Part shown: positions 1 to 8,076 of the stretch, in pieces | Layout of the letters: each line of letters opens with the position of its first letter | Position numbering within the stretch: position 1 is the first letter of the stretch | Made by a program: the position numbers and the translations under genes | The notes under the pieces: model-generated | Told to the model about the DNA's origin: nothing | The model's database searches: none | What the model saw: the letters and a program-made list of their open reading frames with translations, nothing else | Assembly (NCBI RefSeq): GCF_964253915.1 | Contig: NZ_CAXUSG020000008.1 | Span: 203,061 to 267,060 of the forward strand | Reading direction: 5' to 3' | DNA from: Metarhizobium sp964253915 | GTDB taxonomy: Bacteria; Pseudomonadota; Alphaproteobacteria; Rhizobiales; Rhizobiaceae | DNA: 64,000 nt

Positions 1-73
1 TCGGCGGCGCCGAGGCCAGCCAGAACGGGTTGGGGGACTTGATGCCGACAAAATTGTTTCTGAGATCAGCCAT
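1..73 (-). CDS. preA: Dihydropyrimidine dehydrogenase subunit PreA (N-terminal fragment)
   Basis: Only the first 24 codons lie in the window; the gene runs off the left edge. The start MADLRNNFVGIKSPNPFWLA is typical of NAD-dependent dihydropyrimidine dehydrogenase PreA, the FMN/Fe-S subunit that reduces uracil and thymine. An AAGGGGAG ribosome site sits just before the ATG. It starts 15 bases after the preT stop on the same strand, so preT-preA is one operon. The identification rests on a short stretch plus the preT neighbour. Confidence 0.8.
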   Translation of the reverse strand, partial: MADLRNNFVGIKSPNPFWLASAPP

Positions 74-88
74 GGTTCATTCTCCCCT

Positions 89-1450
89 TCAAGCGACGGC
101 AACGGCCGGCTGTGCGGCAGCGGCGAGCAGGCGATGGATCGATTCCGCGGCATCGCGGCCCTGGGCGACGGCCGAGACCGTCAGGTCTTCGCCGCCGAGC
201 ACGCAGTCACCGCCGGCCCAGACATTGTGTGCCGAGGTGCGGCCTTCCGCGTCGATGACGATGCGGCCGTTCTCCATGGCCAAGGCGCCAAGGCCGGAGG
301 CCTCGAACGTCTGGCCGATCGCCTTGAGGATCTGGTCGGCGGCAATCACGCCGGTCTCGCCGGTGCCGGCGAGCTTGCCATCGGCGATCTCGGTATATTC
401 CACCTCGATGCCGGCGACGCGGCCGTCCTTGGCGATGATCTTCTTCGGCGCCAGCCAGTGGCGGATGATGACGCCCTTGGAGCTTGCCAGGTCCTGCTCG
501 AACTCCGAGGCGTTCATGTGCTCCTTGCCGCGGCGGTAGCAGATCGTCACTTCTTCGGCGCCGAGCAGCTTTGCCTGCACGGCGGCATCGATGGCGGTCA
601 TGCCGCCGCCGAGAACGACAACGCGGCGGCCGATGGCGATGTCGCTCTTGTCTTTCGCCTGCCGCAGTCCGGCGATGAAATCGACGGCGTCGCCGACGCC
701 ATCAAGGGTTTCGCCTTCGGTGCGCAGCGCGTTGACGCCTGCAAGGCCGATGCCGAGGAAAACGGCGTCGTACCTGGCGGCGAGATCGCCGAGACTGAAG
801 TCGCGGCCGAGTTTTTGATCATGCCGGACTTCGATGCCGCCGATCGACAACACGTAGTCGACTTCGCGCTGGGCGAAATTGTCGACCGATTTGTAGGTGG
901 CGATGCCGTATTCGTTAAGGCCGCCCGCCTTTTCGCGCGCATCCAGGATGACCACGGAATGGCCTTTGACGGCGAGGCGGTGAGCGGCTGCCAGTCCGGC
1001 CGGACCGGCGCCAACGATGGCGACCGTCTTACCGGTCGACGCGGCGCGCTGATAGAACTGCTTGTCCTCTTCCATGGCAATGTCGGTGGCATACCGCTGC
1101 AGCCGGCCGATCTCGACGGGGCGATGTTCGGCGGTGTTGCGCACGCAGGCCTGCTCGCACAGGGTTTCGGTGGGACAGACGCGGGCGCACATGCCGCCGA
1201 GAATGTTCTGGTCGAAGATCGTATGGGCAGCACCCAGCGGATTGCTGGTCGAGATCTGCCGGATGAAAAGCGGAATGTCGATCGAGGTCGGGCAGGCCGT
1301 CATGCACGGCGCGTCGTAGCAGAAGTAGCAGCGGTCGGAGGCAACCAGGGCCTCGTGATCGTCAAGGCGCGGATGGAGATCGGAGAAATTCTTGTCATAC
1401 TCCGCCGGCGAAAGACGGCCAGCTTGTATCCCAGTTTCCAGTCGTCCCAT
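89..1450 (-). CDS. preT: NAD(P)H-dependent dihydropyrimidine dehydrogenase subunit PreT
   Basis: A 453-residue protein of the glutamate-synthase small-chain type. Cysteine clusters near residues 41-53 (CYFCYDAPCMTAC) and 88-102 (CARVCPTETLCEQAC) bind 4Fe-4S centres. GAGPAGLAAA near 147 is the FAD site, and GGGMTAIDAA near 281 is the NAD(P)H site. With PreA it would form the electron-transfer half of dihydropyrimidine dehydrogenase, the first step of reductive uracil/thymine breakdown in the cytoplasm. Other FAD-dependent GltD-like oxidoreductases look similar, but the preA neighbour fixes the call. Its promoter should lie in the 1451-1984 gap. Confidence 0.9.
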   Translation of the reverse strand: MGRLETGIQAGRLSPAEYDKNFSDLHPRLDDHEALVASDRCYFCYDAPCMTACPTSIDIPLFIRQISTSNPLGAAHTIFDQNILGGMCARVCPTETLCEQACVRNTAEHRPVEIGRLQRYATDIAMEEDKQFYQRAASTGKTVAIVGAGPAGLAAAHRLAVKGHSVVILDAREKAGGLNEYGIATYKSVDNFAQREVDYVLSIGGIEVRHDQKLGRDFSLGDLAARYDAVFLGIGLAGVNALRTEGETLDGVGDAVDFIAGLRQAKDKSDIAIGRRVVVLGGGMTAIDAAVQAKLLGAEEVTICYRRGKEHMNASEFEQDLASSKGVIIRHWLAPKKIIAKDGRVAGIEVEYTEIADGKLAGTGETGVIAADQILKAIGQTFEASGLGALAMENGRIVIDAEGRTSAHNVWAGGDCVLGGEDLTVSAVAQGRDAAESIHRLLAAAAQPAVAVA

Positions 1451-1984
1451 TGAAGTTCCCTCTTTTAGTAAACGGCCAGTGGAAAGAAGGTATCGCAGGA
1501 TATTTTATTTATCAAACGGTAAAATTTTGAGATGAGGCCCGGCTGGTCTGTGGCCGGTCAAGAAAATAACTTCCATTTTTTGTTCAAGTTTATCCTCGAA
1601 TGCGGGTTGTGCGTCGCAACATTTTGACTATCTCTCTGATTTTTCCGTCTTCTTAAAATTATACTATAAAATTCATGTTTTAACGGTGGTGAGGCTGGAC
1701 GCGGCGATGCGCCCGCGATTTCCCATGTCTCGCGCCAGCAGAAAAAATGGAAAATTTCGAATTTTTTCTTGGAGGCAGGAACCTTTTCGCCGGACGCACG
1801 TTTTTCCCGTATCCGGAGGTTATCGCATCGACCCCAATGCGCGCCCCAAAACGCTCCGGACCTCACTCACGGTTCCCCTCCCGGTGAGTGCAAAGACAGC
1901 CAGTGTTTCGCCCGAAGCGCTGGCTGTCTTTTATTTTGGGTTCTTCTTTATTTCCCGAGCGATTCCGACCCGGGGCCTCCTGTT
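1451..1984. other. Intergenic region between preT and the HWE kinase gene
   Basis: About 530 bases without a convincing gene. It must hold the preT promoter (leftward). The left part is AT-rich. The 102-codon leftward frame at 1558-1866 has unconvincing, low-complexity composition, so I do not call it. The right part holds two consecutive stem-loops (about 1862-1890 and 1892-1931) beyond the 3' end of the kinase gene. Confidence 0.6.
1892..1931. terminator. Strong stem-loop, likely terminator of the HWE kinase transcript
   Basis: A perfect 12-base inverted repeat: AAAGACAGCCAG at 1892-1903 and CTGGCTGTCTTT at 1920-1931. The loop can itself pair further. It lies 54 bases past the stop of the leftward kinase gene. 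The T-run is better on the + strand (TTTTATTTT) than on the - strand (TTTG), so efficiency for the leftward transcript is uncertain. Confidence 0.65.
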
Positions 1985-3001
1985 TCAGGAGGCTTGGCCG
2001 ATCAATTCGAATTCGGTATCGGGGATGGTCAGCCGATATTCGATGCGGTGCGGTTCCAATGTGAAGATCGACCGGCCGTTGACCGAAGAGGGGACGACCC
2101 TCTCCAGCACGGAGCGGCCAAAACTCTTGTCATCGAAATCGCTGTTCTGACGCCTGTTGGCGGTCAGTTCCGTCCATACCACTTCTATGGCGTCATGACC
2201 CTCGTAATTGAGCTGGCGACAATCGATGCTGATGGCGGTCGAGCCGGCGGCAATGGCGCCGTGCGTGGCGGAATTGACGATGAGTTCGTGCAGCGCCAGC
2301 CCCAGATGCACGGCGGCGTTGGGTGTCAGATGCGCATTGATCCCCTGGACGCGCAACGGCCGGGCGCGGTCCGGCCAATAGGGGGCAAACTGCTTTTCGG
2401 CAAGCTCGAACAGATATGCGCCGCGCCAGCTCGAATCCGTCACCAGATCCTGCGAGTTCGACAGGGATTGCAGCCGCCCGCGAAACTTGACGAGGAAATA
2501 ATCGAGCGAAATCGTGTGCCGCGCCGTCTGCATCGCGATGCCCTGGATGATCGCCAGCAGGTTTTTCGAGCGGTGCGACAGTTCCCGCAGCAAGGATTTC
2601 AGCACGCGCTCGCGATGACGGCTGTCGGTGACATCAGAGATGATCGACAGCACGCCGATCCTGTCGCCGTCACGCGTCTGCTGCAGCTTCAGCTCGTAGA
2701 TCTTGATGCCCTCGGGCGTCTTGCTTTCGATTTCGGTCGTTGTCGGTTCGCCGCTTTTCAGCACGGCAGCCTTGACCGAGAGCAGCCGGCGTCCGTCGTC
2801 CTCGCCGAAAAGCGCGCGGTCGTCCATGCCGATAAGGCCGGCTGAAACATCGAAATGTTCCGGCAGGTTTTCGGCGTAGCGGATGGCCAGCTCAGCATCC
2901 TGATGAATAAGGCCTATGCCCGCGCCGTAGAGGGCGCGTTCCAAGGTTACGGCTTTGCATTCGGTGGTGAATGTCGGGCCTGAAATTGATTGATTACTCA
3001 C
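1985..3001 (-). CDS. Soluble HWE/HisKA_2-family sensor histidine kinase next to phyR
   Basis: A 338-residue kinase when started at the GTG at 3001, which has an AGGAAAGG ribosome site seven bases upstream; the frame is open further but without such a site. Residues 20-125 look like a PAS sensor. The phospho-acceptor box LLRELSHRSKNLLA has its His at about 143, and the N-box is LHELIVNSATHG, both as in the HWE/HisKA_2 family. No membrane segment is seen. It lies downstream of phyR on the same strand. Kinases of this family phosphorylate PhyR in alphaproteobacteria, so it is a likely input to the general stress response. Which signal it senses cannot be told. Confidence 0.85.
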   Translation of the reverse strand: MSNQSISGPTFTTECKAVTLERALYGAGIGLIHQDAELAIRYAENLPEHFDVSAGLIGMDDRALFGEDDGRRLLSVKAAVLKSGEPTTTEIESKTPEGIKIYELKLQQTRDGDRIGVLSIISDVTDSRHRERVLKSLLRELSHRSKNLLAIIQGIAMQTARHTISLDYFLVKFRGRLQSLSNSQDLVTDSSWRGAYLFELAEKQFAPYWPDRARPLRVQGINAHLTPNAAVHLGLALHELIVNSATHGAIAAGSTAISIDCRQLNYEGHDAIEVVWTELTANRRQNSDFDDKSFGRSVLERVVPSSVNGRSIFTLEPHRIEYRLTIPDTEFELIGQAS

Positions 3002-3020
3002 ATAACAGCCTTTCCTCAGC

Positions 3021-3048
3021 CCCGCTTCGGCGTCAGGTGCGAAGCGGG
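3021..3048 (-). other. Stem-loop between phyR and the HWE kinase gene
   Basis: Perfect 9-base inverted repeat CCCGCTTCG (3021-3029) and CGAAGCGGG (3040-3048) with a 10-base loop. It sits just upstream of the kinase ribosome site within the phyR-kinase gap. There is no T-run, so it is more likely an intercistronic RNA structure that sets relative expression than a full terminator. Confidence 0.45.
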
Positions 3049-3165
3049 AGCCGACAGCAGTCCGTAGTCGCCGGGTTGGGCAGAGCCGGCACACGCCGAA
3101 GTCCCACGTCGCGCGATCTGCGGGTGGAACGGCTCAAGCGCCCTGCCTCCGGCTGGAAGGCCGCT

Positions 3166-3960
3166 TTAAGCGGCCGCCCTTGTGCTTTCGTTAAAGAAGA
3201 GTGCCTGGCTGATCAAAGCCTTGACCATGTCCGGATTGAACGGCTTCGTCACGAGGAATGTCGGTTCCGGCCTTTCGCCGGTCAACAGCCGCTCGGGGAA
3301 AGCGGTTATGAAGATCACCGGAATGGAGCTGTTCTTGAGGATGTCGTTGACGGCGTCGATGCCCGAGCTGCCATCGGCCAGCTGAATATCGGCAAGCACC
3401 ATGCGGGGATGCGTGGTGTTGTAGAGTTTGACGGCTTCGGCATGGGTTCGGGCGATGCCGGTCACGCGGTGGCCGAGGCTTTCCACCATCTGTTCGATGT
3501 CCATGGCGATCAGCGGCTCATCCTCGATGATCATGATGTCGGTCGCCACCTGCCGCGAAATCTCGTGGGACGCTTCGTCGAGCAGCAGGAAAACGTCCTT
3601 TTCGCTCATGCTCAGGATCTCGGCGATCTCGTCGACGCGGAAGTTCTCCACGGATGCGAGGAGGAAGGCCTGGCGTGCCGCCGGCGGCACCTTGGAGAGG
3701 TTGAGCGACGCCCGCTGTTCCCAGGCATAAGGCGAGACCGGCTCGGGGATGGAGACGACGGCGGAACCAAAAAGATCGGTATAGAGTTTATAAAGGGCCA
3801 CCCGGTCGTCCGAAGACTGAGGAAAAATGCTGATGTCTGCAATGATCGCCTCGAGAACCGCGGCGACATAGGCATCACCAGAGGTCTGGGTGCCGGTCAG
3901 CGCACGGGAATAACGCCGCAAGTAAGGAATGTGCGGCGCAATTCGAGTGGAAAGTGTCAT
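3166..3960 (-). CDS. phyR: Response regulator PhyR, anti-anti-sigma factor of the general stress response
   Basis: 264 residues. The N-terminal 1-135 is an ECF-sigma-like domain (sigma2- and sigma4-like helices but no promoter binding expected). The C-terminal 140-264 is a receiver with IIEDEP, phosphoacceptor Asp at about 191 (VLADIQLADG) and the KPF lysine near 239. Known role: on phosphorylation PhyR uses its sigma-like domain to titrate NepR, releasing EcfG. It is divergent from nepR-ecfG, the classic rhizobial layout. An exact EcfG promoter lies upstream, so the gene is under positive feedback. Confidence 0.95.
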   Translation of the reverse strand: MTLSTRIAPHIPYLRRYSRALTGTQTSGDAYVAAVLEAIIADISIFPQSSDDRVALYKLYTDLFGSAVVSIPEPVSPYAWEQRASLNLSKVPPAARQAFLLASVENFRVDEIAEILSMSEKDVFLLLDEASHEISRQVATDIMIIEDEPLIAMDIEQMVESLGHRVTGIARTHAEAVKLYNTTHPRMVLADIQLADGSSGIDAVNDILKNSSIPVIFITAFPERLLTGERPEPTFLVTKPFNPDMVKALISQALFFNESTRAAA

Positions 3961-4010
3961 TGAAAAACTCCCAATTAAGTCGTCCCAACGCGGGTACCAA
4001 TCACACGGTT

Positions 4011-4035
4011 AACGCAGCGTTTCGAAAAAAGTTCC
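4011..4035 (-). promoter_or_regulatory. EcfG-type promoter of phyR
   Basis: On the minus strand GGAAC (4035-4031) is followed by exactly 16 bases and CGTT (4014-4011). This matches the alphaproteobacterial general-stress consensus GGAAC-N16/17-CGTT. It ends about 50 bases before the phyR ATG. Confidence 0.85.
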
Positions 4036-4055
4036 GGTCGAGCCGGAACTTTTTT
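4025..4055. promoter_or_regulatory. Back-to-back -35 elements forming an inverted repeat (phyR / nepR)
   Basis: GTTCCGG (4031-4037), loop TCGAG, CCGGAAC (4043-4049), flanked by A6 and T6. It resembles a bidirectional terminator. But each arm carries an outward-facing GGAAC -35 box: the left one belongs to the exact phyR promoter, and the right one (4045-4049) is followed after 17 bases by CATT (4067-4070), an imperfect EcfG -10, towards nepR-ecfG. It lies between divergent genes, where a terminator makes no sense. Confidence 0.7.
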
Positions 4056-4239
4056 GCCGCCCCAAGCATTATATAGCCGATTGCCGGTTTAGGTGCTGTT
4101 CAAAATGACCATGGATCATGAAGTGAACCAACCGCCGCGAATTGACGCGCATCAGGACTCGGGGACACCGCAGTCGCTTTGGCGAATTCGGCATGTCGAG
4201 AGTAACGACCATTTAGCAACGCACAAGAGCGAACTATTG

Positions 4240-4449
4240 ATGATGAACAACAAGAAAGAGGATCGGGAGATCCGCCGGAAAGAAAATGGCCATGCCGGCG
4301 ATATCCTTGATCCGAACAACCAGATCGGAATCCGGCTCCGGTCTTTGTATTCAGCCGTACAGGAGGAGATTATACCCGACCGTTTTCTGGATTTGCTTGA
4401 AAAGCTGGACCAGGTGGAACGTCTGTCTTCTGAAAAAATTGGCAAGTGA
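4240..4449 (+). CDS. nepR: Anti-sigma factor NepR
   Basis: A 69-residue protein from the first of two adjacent ATG codons at 4240; the frame is open back to 4093, which would give 118 residues. NepR proteins are usually short, so the short form is preferred, although no strong ribosome site separates the options. The core IGIRLRSLYSAVQEEIIPDRF followed by LLEKLDQVE is the NepR signature. It binds and inhibits EcfG until phosphorylated PhyR displaces it. It is followed directly by ecfG (nine bases from its stop to the ecfG ATG). Confidence 0.9.
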   Translation: MMNNKKEDREIRRKENGHAGDILDPNNQIGIRLRSLYSAVQEEIIPDRFLDLLEKLDQVERLSSEKIGK

Positions 4450-4457
4450 GGTCTGTG

Positions 4458-5012
4458 ATGACGGAATCGCAACCAAGCTTCAAAAGGGAGCTGCTCGCGT
4501 GCTTGCCGAGCCTTCGCGCCTTTGCCATCTCGCTGATCGGCCGGCATGATCGAGCAGACGATCTGGTTCAGGACACCATCATGAAGGCCTGGGCCAAGCA
4601 GGACCATTATCAGATGGGCACCAACATGAAGGCCTGGCTGTTCACGATCCTGCGCAACGAACTGTTCAGCCAGATGCGCAAGCATGGGCGTGAAATTCAG
4701 GACAGCGATGGCGCTTTCACCGACTCGATGGCAACCCATCCGTCGCAGTACGGGTTGATGGACCTGCAGGATTTCCGCCGGGCGCTTGAAAAGCTGCCGC
4801 CGGATCAGCGTGAGGCCATCGTGCTCGTCGGTGCCTCGGGCTTTTCTTATGAAGAGGCGGCCGAAATCTGCGGCTGTGCCGTCGGAACCATCAAGAGCCG
4901 TGTCAACCGTGCCCGCCTGAGATTGCAGGAATTGCTGCAGGTCAGTGGCGAAGGCGATTACGGGCCGGATGCGACCTCCGCGCCGCTGACGTCGAAGGCA
5001 TTCGCCTTCTGA
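4458..5012 (+). CDS. ecfG: General stress ECF sigma factor EcfG (RpoE2-like)
   Basis: 185 residues. Region 2 shows DLVQDTIMKAWAKQ and MKAWLFTILRNELF. Region 4 shows LPPDQREAIVLVGASGFSYEE followed by GTIKSRVNRARLRLQ. This is the ECF15/EcfG type. The ATG at 4458 has GTGAGGT upstream; an in-frame GTG at 4446 overlaps nepR but is less likely. It recognises GGAAC-N16-CGTT promoters such as those at 4011-4035 and 6066-6090. A strong terminator follows. Confidence 0.95.
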   Translation: MTESQPSFKRELLACLPSLRAFAISLIGRHDRADDLVQDTIMKAWAKQDHYQMGTNMKAWLFTILRNELFSQMRKHGREIQDSDGAFTDSMATHPSQYGLMDLQDFRRALEKLPPDQREAIVLVGASGFSYEEAAEICGCAVGTIKSRVNRARLRLQELLQVSGEGDYGPDATSAPLTSKAFAF

Positions 5013-5040
5013 TGTGAGTGTTTGCAAATCAGACAGACAG

Positions 5041-5069
5041 AAAAATAAGCGCGATTCGCGCTTATTTTT
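5041..5069. terminator. Bidirectional rho-independent terminator after ecfG
   Basis: Perfect 13-base inverted repeat AAAAATAAGCGCG (5041-5053) / CGCGCTTATTTTT (5057-5069) with a three-base loop and further T residues. It lies between the convergent ecfG and YqjE-like genes and can serve both strands. Confidence 0.9.
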
Positions 5070-5132
5070 TTGCGATCGTGTCACCCGTTGCCAAAGGCAC
5101 GTTCCTATCTTTCCGCTCGCGCAAACAAATAA

Positions 5133-5158
5133 CCCCTCTCCACTTGCGAGAAGAGGGG
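5133..5158 (-). terminator. Possible second terminator or intergenic repeat fragment
   Basis: CCCCTCT (5133-5139) pairs with AGAGGGG (5152-5158). Read leftward, the stem is followed by TTATTTGTTT, so it could end the YqjE/holin-like transcript. The sequence also resembles one arm of the rhizobial mosaic element at 31437-31577, so it may be a remnant of such a repeat. Confidence 0.4.
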
Positions 5159-5203
5159 CTGGTAGCCGAATGAAGGGCTGTCTCGGGCACGGAGCCAATG
5201 CGC

Positions 5204-5611
5204 TTATTTTTCGCCTCGGGGCTTGATGAGGTTCGATGCCACGATGCCGAAGGCAAGGGCAGCAGTCAGCAGCGGCTGCGACCGGATAATCGACAGGCTG
5301 GCCGCGATGGTTGATTCCAGGGCAAGCCGGCGCTCTCTTGCACGCCGTTCCTCGATCTTGTTGATGATGGCCATGACGACGAGGACGATCAGCCCGAGCA
5401 CCAGCGTGCCGATGGCGATCGCCAGCGCGGCGAAGATCGGATCTCGGCGCAGCGAGAGCCACAAAGCCAGCGCAATCAGACCGAAGAGATAGGTTGTCAG
5501 GAAAAGAACGCTTGTAATGGCCAGAAGAATACCGTTGCGACGGGTGCGCGCAACGGTTCTCCGGACGTTCGATGCGGCAAGAGTGCCGAGAAGACCGATC
5601 AGTCCGTTCAT
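5204..5611 (-). CDS. YqjE/holin-superfamily small membrane protein
   Basis: 135 residues from the ATG at 5611. Two hydrophobic hairpins are seen near residues 28-51 (ILLAITSVLFLTTYLFGLIA) and 60-84, and a weaker one near the C-terminus. This fits the Actinobacterial holin-X/YqjE family (DUF1469). It follows the DUF883 gene with only one base between that stop codon and its own ATG, like E. coli yqjD-yqjE. It shares the EcfG promoter at 6066-6090. The exact function of these proteins is unknown; envelope association under stress is inferred. Confidence 0.75.
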   Translation of the reverse strand: MNGLIGLLGTLAASNVRRTVARTRRNGILLAITSVLFLTTYLFGLIALALWLSLRRDPIFAALAIAIGTLVLGLIVLVVMAIINKIEERRARERRLALESTIAASLSIIRSQPLLTAALAFGIVASNLIKPRGEK

Positions 5612-5612
5612 G

Positions 5613-5960
5613 TCAGCGCCTTGCCAAGAGGGCAAAGAGCACGCCGACCGCTGCGGCAACGCCGATGGTGGCAAAGGGGTGCTGCTGGACCGTGCGACGG
5701 ACTTCGTCTCCGCCACGCGCATACAGGTGGCGCATTTCCTGCAGCACATCCTCGCTGGAACTCAGGAGATCCTCGATTCCGGCTTCAGCCTGCTTGCGGA
5801 CGTATTTTCCCTGCTTCTGCCCCTTCTCGCGGATCAGTTCCGTCAGGGACACCAGTTCTTCGCGCAGGGCTTCGACCTGCTCGTCGAGGGTTGCGCCGAC
5901 ATGTTCGAGAGTGCCGTTGCGCTTGCTGCCACGCATGGATTGGAGAATGGAAGGTGCCAT
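5613..5960 (-). CDS. DUF883 (ElaB/YqjD-like) membrane-anchored protein
   Basis: 115 residues from the ATG at 5960, chosen because AGGGAGCG precedes it; a TTG six codons earlier is the alternative. A long amphipathic helix (about 15-90, EQVEALREELVSLTELI) is followed by one C-terminal membrane segment (VAAAVGVLFALLARR). In E. coli the family (YqjD, ElaB) is induced in stationary phase and anchors ribosomes to the membrane. An exact EcfG promoter lies upstream, which places it in the general stress regulon. Confidence 0.8.
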   Translation of the reverse strand: MAPSILQSMRGSKRNGTLEHVGATLDEQVEALREELVSLTELIREKGQKQGKYVRKQAEAGIEDLLSSSEDVLQEMRHLYARGGDEVRRTVQQHPFATIGVAAAVGVLFALLARR

Positions 5961-6065
5961 TGTGTCGCTCCCTGTCAAACCTTGGTTGGAGCCGGGTTAC
6001 CGGCAAATGATGCGCACACGAAATCCCGGCCACTGTAGTGCCTGTTTGCAGAATACGCACGGGTT

Positions 6066-6090
6066 AACGTGCACTGCAGTAAAGAGTTCC
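6066..6090 (-). promoter_or_regulatory. EcfG-type promoter of the DUF883/YqjE operon
   Basis: Minus strand: GGAAC (6090-6086), 16 bases, CGTT (6069-6066) followed by AA. This is an exact match to GGAAC-N16-CGTT, about 105 bases upstream of the DUF883 ATG and with no other gene in between. Confidence 0.85.
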
Positions 6091-6151
6091 GGGACGGGAG
6101 CGGAAATGCGCGTCGGGGCGGGGCGTCGGCGATATCCGCCGTGCCCGGCGA

Positions 6152-6940
6152 TCAGCGGTTGGCGCTATGGGCGAGGACGAAAGGTGTTCCGTCCGATGGA
6201 ACCTGATTGACCCTGAGCGGGCAGCCGAACACCATTTCCAGTGTGTGATCGGTCAGGACGTCACGGATCGGACCTGCCGCGGCAAGCTGGCCTTTCTTGA
6301 GCAGGATCATCTGGTCGCAGAAAAGCGAGGTCAGGTTGAGATCGTGCATCACGGCGATGACGCCGCCGCCGCGGCGGCAGAAGTCGCGCGCCAGCCGCAT
6401 GATCGTCAGCTGGTGGCTGACGTCGAGACTGGAGACCGGCTCGTCGAGCAGCAGCCAGCAAGGCTTGCCGTCGACGACCGGCTGCGGGATCTGGCAGAGC
6501 ACGCGGGCCAGCTGGACGCGCTGCTGCTCGCCGCCGGACAGTTCCTGGTAGAAGCGGCCCTCGAAACCGATGAGATCGACGGCGGCCAGCGCGTCGGCAG
6601 CCAGCCGCATCGTCTCGGCGGTGTTGCCGGCGCGACCGGTGGTCAGCCCCATCGCGACGATTTCGCGCACGGTGAACGGGAAGGAGATGTTGCTTGCCTG
6701 CGGCAGCACGCCGCGCCGCTCGGCAAGCTGCCACGCGGCGAGGCTTGCGGTTTCGACGCCGTTGAGGCGCACCGCACCCTTGTGAGCGAGTTCGCCGGAG
6801 ATCGCCTTGAGCGTCGTCGTCTTGCCGGAGCCGTTCGGGCCGGCGATGGCCGTCAGTTGGCCGGCGGGCGCGACGAAGGAGATGTCGCGCACGATCGGCT
6901 TGCCCGAAAGGCTGACGGAAAGGTTGGTAACCTCGATCAT
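6152..6940 (-). CDS. hmuV: Heme ABC transporter ATP-binding protein HmuV
   Basis: 262 residues from MIEVTNLSVSLSG at 6940, overlapping nothing but close to the hmuU stop. Walker A GPNGSGKTT (about 36-44), signature LSGGEQQR, Walker B WLLLDEP and the switch His in AVMHDLNL are all present. It powers HmuU for hemin import across the inner membrane. Last gene of hmuPSTUV. Confidence 0.93.
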   Translation of the reverse strand: MIEVTNLSVSLSGKPIVRDISFVAPAGQLTAIAGPNGSGKTTTLKAISGELAHKGAVRLNGVETASLAAWQLAERRGVLPQASNISFPFTVREIVAMGLTTGRAGNTAETMRLAADALAAVDLIGFEGRFYQELSGGEQQRVQLARVLCQIPQPVVDGKPCWLLLDEPVSSLDVSHQLTIMRLARDFCRRGGGVIAVMHDLNLTSLFCDQMILLKKGQLAAAGPIRDVLTDHTLEMVFGCPLRVNQVPSDGTPFVLAHSANR

Positions 6941-6950
6941 GAAAACTGTC

Positions 6951-8075
6951 TTACAGGCTGAGGCGCGAACGGTTTCGCAGCAGGATCCACAGGAAGAACG
7001 GACCGCCGACCGCCGAGGTGATGATGCCGATCGGCAGTTCCGCAGGCGCGACGAGCGTGCGAGCGATGACATCGGCAAACAGCAGCAGCGAACCGCCCAG
7101 CAGGGCCGCCGCCGGCAGCAGAAAACGGTGATCCGGTCCGATCACCAGCCGCAACAGGTGCGGCACGACGATGCCGACGAAACCGATGCCGCCGCTGACG
7201 GCCACCGACGCACCGGTCGACGCGGCGACGCTGACGATGGCGATGTTTTTCAGCTTCTGGACCGGAACGCCCATATGAAAGGCGGCGGCTTCGCCCAGCG
7301 TGATGGCATTGAGGCCGCGGGCAAGGAAAGGAACGACGGCGAGGCACAGCAGCATGATCGGTCCGGCCGCCAGGATCTTGGTCCAGGTGGCACCGGCAAT
7401 CGAGCCCATGCTCCAGAAGGTGAGGTCGCGCAACTGCTTGTCGTCGGCCATGTAGATCAGCACGCCGGTCATCGCCATGGCGAGCGCGCCGAGCGCGATG
7501 CCGGCGAGCAGCATGGTGGCGACCGAGGTCTGGCCATTGCGGGTCGCGACCCGGTAGAGCACCAGTGTCGTCACTAGGCCGCCGAGGAAGGCTGCGGCCG
7601 GCAGGGCGAAGATGCCGAGCGCCTGATAGATGGGGGCTGCGACCGTTCCGCCCAGCACGATCATCGAGACAGCGCCGAGGCTTGCGCCGGAAGAGACGCC
7701 GACGAGGCCGGGATCGGCCAGCGGGTTGCGGAACAGGCCCTGCATCACGGCGCCGGAAACCGCCAGCGAGCCGCCGATGATGAAGCCGAGAATGGCGCGC
7801 GGCAGGCGGATATCGAAGACGATGATCCGGTCACGGGCACTCATCGCCGATTCACTGGCCTGTCCGCCGAGGAGTTCGCGGACGACGTCGAAGGCCGAGG
7901 CGTCCGATGCGCCCGTCGTCATCGAGAACAGGATGGAGAGACATGACCCCACGACCAGCGCGGCGATGACCAGCACGGCCAGTTGCGAACGGTCGCCGGC
8001 GCGGTATTGTGCCTGCAGCCTGCCGACATAACCGGCCAGGCGGCCTTCGGTGTGCGCTGTATCGTGGATGAACAT
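6951..8075 (-). CDS. hmuU: Heme ABC transporter permease HmuU
   Basis: 374 residues with about ten membrane segments. It shows the FecCD/BtuC family features, including GASLGAVSMIVLGG and the cytoplasmic-loop GEAAAFHMGVPVQKLK that contacts the ATPase. The first 55 residues form a cytosolic N-terminal extension before the first helix. It is placed between hmuT and hmuV; it starts one base after hmuT ends. Imports hemin delivered by HmuT. Confidence 0.93.
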   Translation of the reverse strand: MFIHDTAHTEGRLAGYVGRLQAQYRAGDRSQLAVLVIAALVVGSCLSILFSMTTGASDASAFDVVRELLGGQASESAMSARDRIIVFDIRLPRAILGFIIGGSLAVSGAVMQGLFRNPLADPGLVGVSSGASLGAVSMIVLGGTVAAPIYQALGIFALPAAAFLGGLVTTLVLYRVATRNGQTSVATMLLAGIALGALAMAMTGVLIYMADDKQLRDLTFWSMGSIAGATWTKILAAGPIMLLCLAVVPFLARGLNAITLGEAAAFHMGVPVQKLKNIAIVSVAASTGASVAVSGGIGFVGIVVPHLLRLVIGPDHRFLLPAAALLGGSLLLFADVIARTLVAPAELPIGIITSAVGGPFFLWILLRNRSRLSL

Positions 8076-8076
8076 A

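Noticed and set aside
1558..1866. 102-codon leftward ORF in the gap after preT
   Set aside because: No ribosome site, low complexity at the start, and no family.
4025..4055. Terminator between phyR and nepR
   Set aside because: Shape fits a terminator, but it lies between divergent starts and its arms are EcfG -35 boxes.
4152..5462. 436-codon leftward ORF over nepR-ecfG
   Set aside because: Antisense to two firmly identified genes.
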